Below, one piece after another: positions 6,909 through 14,460 of a stretch of 16,334 nucleotides of DNA. The notes under the pieces are model-generated. The model did no database searches and had not been told where the DNA came from. It worked only from the letters and a program-made list of their open reading frames with translations. Numbering within the stretch: position 1 is the first letter of the stretch; every line of letters begins with the position of its first letter. The stretch is from JBDSTZ01 sp039927975 (GTDB lineage Bacteria > Pseudomonadota > Gammaproteobacteria > Burkholderiales > Burkholderiaceae_D): the NCBI GenBank assembly GCA_039927975.1, contig JBDSTZ010000107.1:1-16334 (forward strand). Direction: 5' to 3'. Position numbers and translations under genes: made by a program.

Positions 6909-7511
6909 TTATCGTCGCTTGTCAACCGGAAAATCAAGCAGCGGCCGCAACTTCTCGGCGATCACTTCACGGGCCCGGAAGATGCGGCTGCGCACGGTGC
7001 CGATGGGACAGGCCATGACTTCGGATATTTCTTCATAGCTCAGTCCTTCGATCTCGCGCAGCACGATGGCCGTTCTCAATTCCAATGGCAAGGCTTCCAT
7101 GGCCGCATTGACCGTGAACGCGATCTGCTTGCTCGCCAACATCGACTCCGGCGTGTTGATGTCACGCAGGCTGTCGGCGTCGTCGAATGCTTCGGCGCGC
7201 TCGGCGTCCGCTTCGGTCGAGGTCGGCGCCCGCCGCCCCTGCGTCACCAGGTAGTTCTTTGCCGTGTTAATACCTATCCTGTACAACCACGTGTAAAACG
7301 CCGAGTCGCCGCGAAAATGCCGCAGGGCCCGGTATGCCTTGATGAAGGTCTCCTGCACGACGTCCTCGGCTTCGGCCGGATCGTGCACCAGACGCGACAC
7401 CAGGCGCATTAATCTGCGTTGATACTTGGCGACCAACAGGTCAAAGGCTTGCCTCTCACCTGACTGGACGCGCTCCACCAGCAATTGATCACACTCGCGT
7501 TCTGTCGTCAC
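6909..7511 (-). CDS. rpoE: RNA polymerase sigma-E factor (RpoE/AlgU type ECF sigma)
   Basis: 200 residues. It directs transcription of the envelope-stress regulon. Region 2 is clearly visible: QLLVERVQSGERQAFDLLV (9-27), then VVQETFIKAYRAL (51-63) and FRGDSAFYTWLYRI (66-79), followed by NTAKNYLVTQGRR. Region 4 has LRTAIVLREIEGLSYEEISEV with the recognition helix GTVRSRIFRARE (171-182). I chose GTG at 7509-7511, which gives MTTERECDQLLVERVQ and has AGGA 9 nt upstream. A TTG at 7583 would add 24 residues but lies inside the -35 element of the probable promoter. It lies between ygfX and rseA, the usual order, and is probably autoregulated. Confidence 0.95.
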   Translation of the reverse strand: MTTERECDQLLVERVQSGERQAFDLLVAKYQRRLMRLVSRLVHDPAEAEDVVQETFIKAYRALRHFRGDSAFYTWLYRIGINTAKNYLVTQGRRAPTSTEADAERAEAFDDADSLRDINTPESMLASKQIAFTVNAAMEALPLELRTAIVLREIEGLSYEEISEVMACPIGTVRSRIFRAREVIAEKLRPLLDFPVDKRR

Positions 7512-7554
7512 TGAACCATGTCCTGTTGGTTGCAGCGGAGGTTCCCCTTGTGTA

Positions 7555-7581
7555 TAAGAGTTGGCCCGCTGCAATAAGTTC
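7555..7581 (-). promoter_or_regulatory. Sigma-E-type promoter of rpoE
   Basis: On the minus strand, GAACTT (7581-7576) is followed after exactly 16 bp by TCTTA (7559-7555). Sigma-E promoters have a GGAACTT-type -35 and a TCTGA/TCTAA-type -10 with about this spacing. Transcription would begin near 7548, giving a leader of roughly 37 nt to the GTG of rpoE. The -35 overlaps the TGA stop of the upstream ygfX-like gene. This fits positive autoregulation of rpoE. Confidence 0.65.
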
Positions 7582-8059
7582 AAAGTATTTTGTTATTTTT
7601 CGAGAATTTATTTTTCCGCACGGAAATATCCGAGACGGCCACCGCCACGCCGCGAAATTGTTCGTCTGAAATGCTGTCCGGCAGCACCAACAACACGCTC
7701 ACCGCGCTGCCCGCACCGAGCCGCAAAACCAGCATGCCGGGCCATAAAGTAGAGCCCGGCAACAGGTCCACCAACACGCCCGGAGCGCTCGACAGGCCCA
7801 TATCCTGTTGTACCGTCAGGCGAATTTGACCGAGTCCAGAAATATCAATCCGGCGCATCTCTGGCCCGGCCAGCCCCGGCGCGAGCAAAACGGCGGCGCC
7901 CAGCAGGCAGGCTGCCGCCAGCCAATACGGGTGGCGGAAGGCGCCGGCCCAGCCCGCCGCGAGGCTCAGGCCGGCAACCAGGTTTGCGCAGGCGAACGCG
8001 CGGCAGAAGCGACCCACGCGGCGCGACGGCTGGATGACGGCGGACACCGCGATCGACAT
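7580..8059 (-). CDS. YgfX-like membrane protein
   Basis: 159 residues. There are two adjacent membrane helices near the N-terminus (about 20-41 and 45-63). A soluble domain follows with a strand-rich segment (GMLVLRLGAGSAVSVLLVLPDSISDEQFRGV) recalling the C-terminal part of E. coli YgfX (CptA), where LWLAADSMDEAEWRDL is found. Its place between fabF and rpoE is common in betaproteobacteria. In E. coli YgfX was described as a membrane toxin paired with YgfY (SdhE), but no sdhE-like gene is seen here, so I do not assign that role. The ATG at 8057-8059 is the chosen start. The C-terminus is Lys/Asn-rich and AT-rich, and the TGA stop overlaps the rpoE -35 box. Confidence 0.65.
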   Translation of the reverse strand: MSIAVSAVIQPSRRVGRFCRAFACANLVAGLSLAAGWAGAFRHPYWLAAACLLGAAVLLAPGLAGPEMRRIDISGLGQIRLTVQQDMGLSSAPGVLVDLLPGSTLWPGMLVLRLGAGSAVSVLLVLPDSISDEQFRGVAVAVSDISVRKNKFSKNNKIL

Positions 8060-8112
8060 GGGATGAGGAAAGGAAAAGGAAAAGCACGTACGGGCGCGCT
8101 CGAACCCGGGCG

Positions 8113-8152
8113 AAAAAAAACGCCCACTCTTGAGACAAGAGCAGGCGTTTTT
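8113..8152 (-). terminator. Terminator after fabF
   Basis: CTCTTG (8127-8132) pairs with CAAGAG (8136-8141) around an AGA loop. Below a 2x2 mismatch, CGCC (8121-8124) pairs with GGCG (8144-8147). Eight A on the left give a T8 tail on the minus strand, and five T on the right give a weaker tail on the plus strand, so it may work both ways. It ends the fab cluster transcript 90 bp beyond the fabF stop and isolates the ygfX-rpoE unit. Any ygfX promoter must lie in 8060-8112, where I see no strong match. Confidence 0.85.
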
Positions 8153-8242
8153 AGTTCATTGCCAACGCGAGGTTTTTTGCGCACAGCCCCGGAGAACCGG
8201 CGCGCAAGCCTGGCGCGGCGAGGAAGCGGAGGACAGCGGCGA

Positions 8243-9493
8243 TCAGGCCTTGCCGAACACCAGGGTGCCGTTGGTTCCGCCGAAGCCGAACGAGTTTTTC
8301 ACCGCGATATCGATCTTCATGTCGCGCGCCGTGTTGGCGCAGAAATCGAGATCGCAGGCCGGATCCTGATTGAACATGTTGATCGTCGGCGGCGACACCT
8401 GGTTGTGGATCGCCAGCACGGTGAACACGGCTTCGAGGCCACCCGCGCCGCCCAGCAGGTGGCCGGTCATCGACTTGGTCGAATTGACCACCAGCTTGTG
8501 GGCATGCGCGCCGAAGGTCTTCTTGAGACCCTGCACTTCGGCCACATCGCCCTGCGGGGTCGAGGTGCCGTGCGCGTTGACGTAGTCGATCTGTTCGGGA
8601 TTGATCTCCGCGTTGCGCAGCGCCGACACCATGCAACGGCTGGCGCCGCTGCCATCCTCGACCGGCGAGGTCATGTGGTAGGCGTCCGCGCTCATGCCGA
8701 AACCGAGCAGCTCGGCGTAGATCTTCGCGCCGCGCGCCTTGGCGTGCTCGTACTCTTCGAGCACCATCACGCCGGCGCCTTCGCCCAGCACGAAGCCGTC
8801 GCGGTCGCGGTCCCAGGGACGCGACGCGGTGGCCGGATCGTCGTTGCGCGAAGACAGCGCGCGGGCCGAGGCGAAGCCGCCCAGGCCGAGCGGCGAGATG
8901 GTCGCTTCGGCACCGCCGGCGATCATCACGTCGGCGTCGCCGTACTCGATCAGGCGGCCGGCCGCGCCGATGCTGTGCAGGCCGGTGGTGCAGGCCGTCA
9001 CGATCGCCAGGTTGGGGCCGCGCATGCCGTACTTGATCGACAGGTTACCGGAGATCATGTTGATGATCGAGGCCGGCACGAAGAACGGCGAGATGCGGCG
9101 CGGCGAGCCACGCTTGTCGTAGTCTTCCTTGGTGTCCTCGATCAGCGGCAAGCCGCCGATGCCGGAGCCGACGATCACGCCGATGCGGTCGGCATTTTCC
9201 TCGGTCACGGTCAAGCCGCAATCCTGCCACGCCTGCATGCCGGCCGCCATGCCGAAATGGATGAACTGATCCATGTGGCGCGCTTCCTTGGCGGGGATGT
9301 AATCCTCGATGTTGAAGCCCTTGACTTCGCCGGCGAAGCGGGTCGAGAACGGCGCCGCGTCAAACTTGGTGATGTTGGCAATACCGGAGGTGCCGGCCAG
9401 CGCCGCGCTCCAACTATCGGCAATCGTGTTGCCGATCGGTGAGACGCAGCCCAGGCCGGTAATGACGACACGACGGTTACGTGAACGGCTCAA
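8243..9493 (-). CDS. fabF: 3-oxoacyl-[acyl-carrier-protein] synthase II (KAS II)
   Basis: 416 residues, thiolase-fold condensing enzyme that extends acyl-ACP with malonyl-ACP in fatty acid elongation. The Cys-His-His triad is visible: Cys168 in VTACTTG, His308 in NAHGTSTPQGD and His345 in KSMTGHLLGGAG, with Lys340. The N-terminus RRVVITGLGCVSPIG is typical. The start is a TTG at 9491-9493, supported by GGGAG 7 nt upstream (9501-9505). No ATG precedes the conserved strand. It follows acpP by 32 bp and is the last gene of the cluster before the terminator. Confidence 0.98.
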   Translation of the reverse strand: MSRSRNRRVVITGLGCVSPIGNTIADSWSAALAGTSGIANITKFDAAPFSTRFAGEVKGFNIEDYIPAKEARHMDQFIHFGMAAGMQAWQDCGLTVTEENADRIGVIVGSGIGGLPLIEDTKEDYDKRGSPRRISPFFVPASIINMISGNLSIKYGMRGPNLAIVTACTTGLHSIGAAGRLIEYGDADVMIAGGAEATISPLGLGGFASARALSSRNDDPATASRPWDRDRDGFVLGEGAGVMVLEEYEHAKARGAKIYAELLGFGMSADAYHMTSPVEDGSGASRCMVSALRNAEINPEQIDYVNAHGTSTPQGDVAEVQGLKKTFGAHAHKLVVNSTKSMTGHLLGGAGGLEAVFTVLAIHNQVSPPTINMFNQDPACDLDFCANTARDMKIDIAVKNSFGFGGTNGTLVFGKA

Positions 9494-9525
9494 GCGAATT
9501 CTCCCAGATTCAAATCAGAACAGTC

Positions 9526-9765
9526 TTAGGCCTTGACGTGCGCGGTGGCGTAGTCGATGGCTTGCTTGACCGTGGTGATCTTTTCAGCTTGCTCGTCCGG
9601 GATTTCCATTTCGAATTCGTCTTCCAACGCCATCACCAGTTCGACGGTGTCGAGGGAATCTGCGCCGAGGTCGTCAACGAACGAGGACTCGATTTTGATG
9701 TCGACTTCTGCAACACCCAGTTGCTCAGCGACGATTTTCTTAACGCGTTGTTCGATATCCGACAT
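9526..9765 (-). CDS. acpP: Acyl carrier protein
   Basis: 79 residues, acidic four-helix carrier protein. Ser37 in GADSLDTVEL is the site of 4'-phosphopantetheine attachment. Helix II reads DSLDTVELVMALEDEFE, the recognition helix for fatty acid synthase enzymes. The ATG at 9763-9765 has GGAG 7 nt upstream, one of the best ribosome binding sites in the window. It lies between fabG and fabF. It has its own probable promoter, which fits the high expression expected of ACP. Confidence 0.99.
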   Translation of the reverse strand: MSDIEQRVKKIVAEQLGVAEVDIKIESSFVDDLGADSLDTVELVMALEDEFEMEIPDEQAEKITTVKQAIDYATAHVKA

Positions 9766-9803
9766 GTTATAGCTCCAATGTGTGTGTTACGGAAAGTGCG
9801 CGC

Positions 9804-9812
9804 ATTTTATCA
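9804..9812 (-). promoter_or_regulatory. Extended -10 promoter of acpP
   Basis: The minus strand reads TGATAAAAT, a TGn-TAAAAT extended -10, with an initiation point expected near 9797 and a leader of about 30 nt to acpP. The -35 region is T-rich (around TAGTTTTT) but poorly matched, as is common for extended -10 promoters. A GGCCG/CGGCC inverted repeat at 9888-9901 lies between this and fabG, without a T-run. Confidence 0.55.
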
Positions 9813-9942
9813 GGTTTGCGCGATGAAAAACTAATTTCGGTGTGTGATCCTAATTCGACCGAAAGCCCTGCTAAAAGCTGAGAATGGGGCCGAAACCGGC
9901 CGCCGCAAGCACCCCTGCAAGGCGCCCGCCGGCTCGCCCATC

Positions 9943-10680
9943 TTAATTCATGTACATGCCGCCATTCACGTGCAAGGTGGTGCCGGTGATGTAGGCGGCC
10001 TGCGGCCCCGCCAGAAACGCCACCGCGTGGGCGATGTCTTCCGGCGCGCCCAGGCGCGCCAGCGGAATCTGGGTCAGCAGCGAAGCGTGCTGGTCGGCGC
10101 TCAAGGCCTTGGTCATGTCGGTGTCGATGAAACCCGGGGCGATGCAATTGACCGTGATGTTGCGGCTGCCGATTTCGCGCGCCAGCGCCCGGCTTATGCC
10201 GGCCACGCCGGCCTTGGCGGCGGCGTAATTCATCTGCCCGGCGTTGCCCGACGATCCTACCACTGACGTGATATTAATAATACGCCCATGTTTAGCTTTC
10301 ATCATGCCGCGCAGGACGCCGCGCGCGAGGCGGCCGACGGCCGACAGGTTGGTGGCGATGACGTTGTCCCACTCCTCGTCCTTCATGCGCATGGCCAGCT
10401 GGTCCTGGGTGATGCCGGCATTGTTGACCAGGATCGACAGGCTGCCATGGCTTTTCTGCACGTCGTCGATGACGGCGCTGCAAGCGGCGGCGTCGGTGAC
10501 ATTGAGCACCACGCCCCTGCCGCCGAACTCGGCCAGGTATTCGGAAATGGCTGCCGCGCCCGATTCGCTGGTGGCGGTGCCGACCACCGTCGCGCCCTGG
10601 CGCGCCAGTTCAAGCGCGATGGCCTTGCCAATGCCGCGCGAGGCGCCGGTGACGAGAGCTACTTGTTTATCGAGATTCAT
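9943..10680 (-). CDS. fabG: 3-oxoacyl-[acyl-carrier-protein] reductase
   Basis: 245 residues, short-chain dehydrogenase that uses NADPH to reduce beta-ketoacyl-ACP. The cofactor motif TGASRGIG is at 11-18, NNAG at 86-89, and the catalytic Ser139, Tyr152 and Lys156 (YAAAK). The end HVNGGMYMN is typical of FabG. The ATG at 10678-10680 has AAGGA 5 nt upstream. It lies 69 bp after fabD, in the normal fabD-fabG-acpP order. Confidence 0.98.
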   Translation of the reverse strand: MNLDKQVALVTGASRGIGKAIALELARQGATVVGTATSESGAAAISEYLAEFGGRGVVLNVTDAAACSAVIDDVQKSHGSLSILVNNAGITQDQLAMRMKDEEWDNVIATNLSAVGRLARGVLRGMMKAKHGRIINITSVVGSSGNAGQMNYAAAKAGVAGISRALAREIGSRNITVNCIAPGFIDTDMTKALSADQHASLLTQIPLARLGAPEDIAHAVAFLAGPQAAYITGTTLHVNGGMYMN

Positions 10681-10726
10681 GCGGATCCTTGTGTACTGTA
10701 AAGTTTGCAATCAATCGCAGCGGCCG

Positions 10727-10743
10727 GCCGGCGGGGCGCCGGC
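10727..10743 (-). other. Intercistronic hairpin between fabD and fabG
   Basis: Two GCCGGC arms (10727-10732 and 10738-10743) are separated by 5 nt, starting 6 nt after the fabD stop. No T-run follows. It may protect the upstream mRNA end or tune expression of fabG. Little more can be said. Confidence 0.4.
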
Positions 10744-10749
10744 TCAGGC

Positions 10750-11691
10750 TCAGTCCTGGGTCAGCGTGGCCAGCACGCGCTCGATGGCGGCCTGGTCGAC
10801 CAACGCCTCACCCACCAGGCGCGCATCGATGCGCTTGGCCATGCCGATCAGTACCTTGCTGGGCGCGCTTTCGATCACCTGGGTGACGCCGCGCTCGGCC
10901 ATCTGCTGCATCGTCTCGACCCAGCGCACCGGGCTGGCGGCCTGGCGCACCAGGGCGTCGCGGATGGCGGCCGGGTCGCGCGCGATGGCGACGTCGACGT
11001 TGTTGATCAGGTCGATCTGCGGCGCATTGAAGGTGACGTCGGCCATGTAGTCGCGCAGGCGGTCGGAGGCCGGCTTGAGCAGCGAGGAGTGGAACGGCGC
11101 CGAGACCGCCAGCTTCATGGCGCGCTTGGCGCCCTTGGCCTTGGCCAGTTCGCAGGCTTTTTCGACCGCCGCGTTGTGGCCGGCGATGACGATCTGGGTC
11201 GGCTCGTTGAAGTTGACCGCTTCGACCACGCCGCCGTCTTGCGCCGCTTCGGCGCAGACGGCGCGCACGGTGTCGGCGTCGAGACCGAGCACGACGGCCA
11301 TGCCGCCCTGCCCGACCGGCACCGCTTCCTGCATGGCCTGGGCGCGGAAACGCACCAGCGGCACGGCGTCGCGAAAACTCAGCACGCCGGCGGCGACCAG
11401 CGCCGAATATTCACCAAGGCTGTGGCCGGCCACCAGCGAGGGCGCCGGACCGCCGGCCGCCAGCCAGGCGCGGTAGACCGCCACGGCGGCGGTCAGCATC
11501 ACCGGCTGGGTGTTGGTGGTGAGGTCGAGCTCTTCCTTCGGACCGTCGGCGATCAGCGTGCCGAGATCGAAGCCGATCGCGTCGGACGCTTCGGCCAGGG
11601 TCTGGTCGACCACGGAATTGCCGGCGAAACCGGCGAGCATGGCGACGGCTTGCGCGCCCTGGCCGGGAAACAGAAATGCGAATGAACTCAT
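10750..11691 (-). CDS. fabD: Malonyl-CoA:ACP transacylase
   Basis: 313 residues. It transfers malonyl groups from CoA to ACP, supplying the elongation unit of fatty acid synthesis. It begins FAFLFPGQGAQ with the conserved Gln11. The catalytic Ser91 lies in GHSLGEYSALV, Arg116 follows in VRFRAQAM, and His201 is in VSAPFHSSLL. The ATG at 11689-11691 gives the standard N-terminus MSSFAFLFPGQG. The site upstream has no clear ribosome binding sequence. It lies between fabH and fabG, with 91 bp to fabH. Confidence 0.98.
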   Translation of the reverse strand: MSSFAFLFPGQGAQAVAMLAGFAGNSVVDQTLAEASDAIGFDLGTLIADGPKEELDLTTNTQPVMLTAAVAVYRAWLAAGGPAPSLVAGHSLGEYSALVAAGVLSFRDAVPLVRFRAQAMQEAVPVGQGGMAVVLGLDADTVRAVCAEAAQDGGVVEAVNFNEPTQIVIAGHNAAVEKACELAKAKGAKRAMKLAVSAPFHSSLLKPASDRLRDYMADVTFNAPQIDLINNVDVAIARDPAAIRDALVRQAASPVRWVETMQQMAERGVTQVIESAPSKVLIGMAKRIDARLVGEALVDQAAIERVLATLTQD

Positions 11692-11709
11692 GGAGGTATC
11701 GGGTAAAAG

Positions 11710-11735
11710 TTGTATCGGACGGTTGTAGCGGACGG
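11710..11735 (-). repeat. 13-bp tandem repeat in the fabD leader
   Basis: On the plus strand TTGTATCGGACGG (11710-11722) is followed at once by TTGTAGCGGACGG (11723-11735), one mismatch apart. A third, poorer copy may follow. It sits 19 bp upstream of the fabD start, between fabH and fabD. It could be a simple duplication or a binding site; no known operator is recognised. Confidence 0.6.
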
Positions 11736-11782
11736 TTTTAGCCGATAAAGGCGCCGGGCCGGCAAGGCGGCCCGCCGCGTCT

Positions 11783-12766
11783 TTACATGCGCGCCAGGAT
11801 GGCGCCCCAGGTGAAACCGCCACCCACGCCTTCCATCATCACATTATCGCCCGCCTTGACGCGGCCGTCGCGCACGGCCAGGTCGAGCGCCAGCGGAATC
11901 GAGGCGGCCGAGGTGTTGCCGTGCTGGTCGACGGTGACGACCATGCGCTCGAGCGGCAAGTCGAGTTTCTTGGCGGTGCTTTTCATGATGCGGATATTGG
12001 CCTGGTGCGGAATCAGCCAGTCGACCTGGGCGGCGCTCATGCCGGCGATGTCGAGCACTTCGTTGGCGACCTGTTCGAGCACCGAGACGGCCAGCTTGAA
12101 CACTGCCGGGCCGTCCATGTACAGGTAGGCTGGCGCCAGCGCGGCGCCGGCCGCCTGGCCGGGCACGCACAGGATGTCGGCGTGGCGGCCGTCGGCGTGC
12201 AGCTTGGTGGCCAGGATGCCGGGCGTCTCGGAGGCGGCCAGCACCACCGCGCCGGCGCCGTCGCCGAACAGCACGCAGGTGGTGCGGTCCTTGAAATCGA
12301 GGATGCGCGAAAACACTTCGGAACCGATTACCAGCACCTTCTTGTGGGCGCCGGTCTTGATGAAGGCGTCGGCCACCGACACCGCGTAGACGAAGCCGCT
12401 GCAGACGGCCTGGACGTCGAAGGCGGCGCTGCCGTTGTCCATGCCGAGCTTGCGCTGGACCACGCAGGCCGTGCTGGGGAACCCGCCGGGGAAGTCCGGG
12501 GTCGAACTGGCAACGATGACAAGATCGATGTCGAACGCGGACAGGCCTGCCATCTCGAGCGCCTTGTTGGCCGCGCGCACGGCCAGGTCCGACGACAATT
12601 CGTCGGCGGCGGCATAGTGGCGCGCCGAAATCCCGCTGCGCGAGGTGATCCATTCGTCGGAGGTTTCAATGCCGCTCTCCGCCAGTTGGACGGTCAGCTC
12701 TTCATTGGTGACGCGGCGCTGGGGCAGATAGCTGCCAGTGCCGATAATCTTGCTGTACAAAGTCAT
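11783..12766 (-). CDS. fabH: 3-oxoacyl-[acyl-carrier-protein] synthase III (KAS III)
   Basis: 327 residues. It starts fatty acid synthesis by condensing acetyl-CoA with malonyl-ACP. The triad is Cys122 in QAVCSGFVYA, His254 in IPHQANIRI and Asn284 in HGNTSAASIP. The glycine-rich end EGVGGGFTWGAIL is typical. The ATG at 12764-12766 has AGGA 9 nt upstream and follows plsX by 15 bp. It has the standard length, and nothing about the gene is unusual. Confidence 0.98.
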   Translation of the reverse strand: MTLYSKIIGTGSYLPQRRVTNEELTVQLAESGIETSDEWITSRSGISARHYAAADELSSDLAVRAANKALEMAGLSAFDIDLVIVASSTPDFPGGFPSTACVVQRKLGMDNGSAAFDVQAVCSGFVYAVSVADAFIKTGAHKKVLVIGSEVFSRILDFKDRTTCVLFGDGAGAVVLAASETPGILATKLHADGRHADILCVPGQAAGAALAPAYLYMDGPAVFKLAVSVLEQVANEVLDIAGMSAAQVDWLIPHQANIRIMKSTAKKLDLPLERMVVTVDQHGNTSAASIPLALDLAVRDGRVKAGDNVMMEGVGGGFTWGAILARM

Positions 12767-12781
12767 GGGGTGCCGTCCTGC

Positions 12782-13843
12782 TTAAAGTGTTGCGCCCGGC
12801 GTTGCGGCGGCGGGCGTCGTGCTGGGCATCAGCTCGGCGATCATGCTCGAGAGCTGTTCCTGGACATTATATTTCGCCGCGTCAAAGGCGCGCTTGATCG
12901 CCCACTCGTAGGAGTAGGCGTCGGCGCCGCCGTGACTCTTGAACACGAGGCCGCGCAAACCGATCAGGCTGGCGCCGTTGTAACGCGAGGGGTTGAGCCG
13001 CTTGGTGATCATCTTGAGCGCGCCGCGGGCGACCAGGGCGCCGGCCATGGTGATGATGTTGCGCTTGAATTCGGTGGTCAGCACGTGCTTGAAAAAGCGC
13101 GCCAGGCCCTCGACCGACTTGAGCGTGACGTTGCCCACAAAACCGTCGCACACCACGATGTCGGCGGTGCCCTTGAAGATATCGTTGCCTTCAACGTTGC
13201 CGTAGAAATTGAGCGAGCCGCGCTCGTGCGATTCGCGCAGCAATTTGGCGGTCGCCTTGACCACTTCGTTGCCCTTGATTTCCTCGGTGCCGACGTTGAG
13301 CAGGCCGATGGTCGGGCGCTTCTTGCCTTCCATGGCGGAAAACAGCACCGAGCCCATGATGGCGAACTGGTGCAAATGGTGCGGCTCGCAGTCGACATTG
13401 GCGCCGAGGTCGAGCATGTAGGTCGGGCCGTCCTTCTGGTTCGGCAGGATCGAGCAGATGGCCGGGCGGTCGACCCCGGGCATGGTCTTGAGCACGTAGC
13501 GCGAGACCGCCAGCAGGGCGCCGGTATTGCCGGCCGAAACGCTGGCGTGGGCCTTGCCTTCCTTGACCAGCTCGATCGCCACGCGCATCGACGAATCCTT
13601 CTTGCGGCGCAGGGCCACTTCGATCGGATCGTCCATCGCCACCACTTCGCTGGCATGCAGGATCGACAGGCGCGGATGCTGCTCGGCCTTGTGTTTCTTG
13701 AGTTCGGCGCGCAGTTCCGTCTCGAGTCCGACCAGGATCAGTTCGGCGTCGGCTTCATGGGCGAGGAAGGAAAGGGCTGCCGGAATCGTCACTGACGGGC
13801 CGTGATCGCCACCCATGCAGTCGATGGAAATTTTTATTGTCAT
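12782..13843 (-). CDS. plsX: Phosphate acyltransferase PlsX
   Basis: 353 residues. It converts acyl-ACP to acyl-phosphate for the first step of phospholipid synthesis. Family features seen are the start ISIDCMGGDHGPSVTIPA, the SAGNTGALLA motif, DLGANVDCEPHHLHQFA, LNVGTEEIKGNE and VVCDGFVGNVTLKSVEG. The ATG at 13841-13843 is right for the family, though the ribosome binding site is weak. It lies between rpmF and fabH, as in E. coli and most proteobacteria. Confidence 0.97.
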   Translation of the reverse strand: MTIKISIDCMGGDHGPSVTIPAALSFLAHEADAELILVGLETELRAELKKHKAEQHPRLSILHASEVVAMDDPIEVALRRKKDSSMRVAIELVKEGKAHASVSAGNTGALLAVSRYVLKTMPGVDRPAICSILPNQKDGPTYMLDLGANVDCEPHHLHQFAIMGSVLFSAMEGKKRPTIGLLNVGTEEIKGNEVVKATAKLLRESHERGSLNFYGNVEGNDIFKGTADIVVCDGFVGNVTLKSVEGLARFFKHVLTTEFKRNIITMAGALVARGALKMITKRLNPSRYNGASLIGLRGLVFKSHGGADAYSYEWAIKRAFDAAKYNVQEQLSSMIAELMPSTTPAAATPGATL

Positions 13844-13954
13844 TTGTCGGGCTCGAACCGCGGCCTAGTGGCGGCCGGCGGCGGGTTGCGACCTGGGCGA
13901 GTGCCAGGCAGAGTCGGCGTAATTCAAAATGACGCTATGCGTGAAACGCGGGAG

Positions 13955-14001
13955 ATAAAGAAAAAGCGGCGCCACGCATGAACAACACGTCGCACCGCTT
14001 T
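13955..14001 (-). terminator. Weak terminator or attenuator between rpmF and plsX
   Basis: On the minus strand AAAGCGG (14001-13995) pairs with CCGCTTT (13969-13963). The distal arm continues into TTTTTCTTT. The loop is long (25 nt) and could pair further. The position, 27 bp after the rpmF stop and 112 bp before plsX, suggests partial termination that keeps L32 expression above that of plsX. The rest of 13844-14027 holds no gene. Confidence 0.5.
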
Positions 14002-14027
14002 CATCGGTCCCAAAATCTCGACGTCGA

Positions 14028-14210
14028 TTACTCGTCGTTCTTGGTCTTGAGGACTTTACGGCCACGGTAGAAACCGTTAGGGCTGATGTGGTGACGCAGA
14101 TGCGTTTCGCCGGTGGTTGGCTCGATACCGAGTTGCGGAGCAACCAGGAAATCGTGCGAGCGGTGCATGCCGCGCTTCGATGGGGACTTCTTATTCTGCT
14201 GAACTGCCAT
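14028..14210 (-). CDS. rpmF: 50S ribosomal protein L32
   Basis: 60 residues, basic. The N-terminus MAVQQNKKSPSKRGMHRSHD is characteristic of proteobacterial L32, followed by THLRHHISPNGFYRGRKVL. No zinc-binding cysteine pair is present, as is usual in this group. The ATG at 14208-14210 has AGGAG 5 nt upstream. It lies between yceD and plsX, the normal order, with its own probable promoter upstream. Confidence 0.98.
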   Translation of the reverse strand: MAVQQNKKSPSKRGMHRSHDFLVAPQLGIEPTTGETHLRHHISPNGFYRGRKVLKTKNDE

Positions 14211-14237
14211 GATGACTCCTAATACATAAGTTCTAAA

Positions 14238-14246
14238 ATTCTAACA
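14238..14246 (-). promoter_or_regulatory. Extended -10 promoter of rpmF
   Basis: The minus strand reads TGTTAGAAT, a TGn-TAGAAT extended -10, about 28 bp upstream of the rpmF ATG. Initiation would be near 14231 with a leader of about 20 nt. The region around it (14211-14300) is clearly AT-richer than the flanking genes. Confidence 0.5.
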
Positions 14247-14438
14247 CATTCGACTTGCAATACCATGCCAATCGAGTATCCCTGCGGCAAATAAATTCTT
14301 ACCGACATGTTTAACGCTGTCTTACTTTTTGCTTCACATTCCAATACTCGACGACTGCACGCGTTGACACGTTCCTTGCTCGCCCGCCGCCGCGCTGTTG
14401 GCGGCCGCAGGCTGTATCTGGTGTTGCTGGTAATACTT

Positions 14439-14455
14439 GTAAGTCCCGGACTTAC
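14439..14455 (-). other. Hairpin just after the yceD stop
   Basis: GTAAGTC (14439-14445) and GACTTAC (14449-14455) form a perfect 7-bp inverted repeat with a 3-nt loop, starting 5 bp after the yceD stop. No T-run follows, so termination is doubtful; it may mark a processing or stability site. The rest of 14247-14438 shows nothing else I recognise. Confidence 0.5.
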
Positions 14456-14460
14456 CGGCC

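Noticed and set aside
6148..7038. Plus-strand frame with Asp-Cys-Gly-Asn octads
   Set aside because: The octads come from the 24-bp repeat; the frame then runs through rseA and into rpoE antisense and has no ribosome binding site.
7808..9442. Long plus-strand open frame across ygfX, the terminator and fabF
   Set aside because: It crosses a strong terminator and two genes, and its composition is that of an antisense frame.
11921..13795. Long plus-strand open frame opposite fabH and plsX
   Set aside because: Antisense shadow of two well-supported genes.
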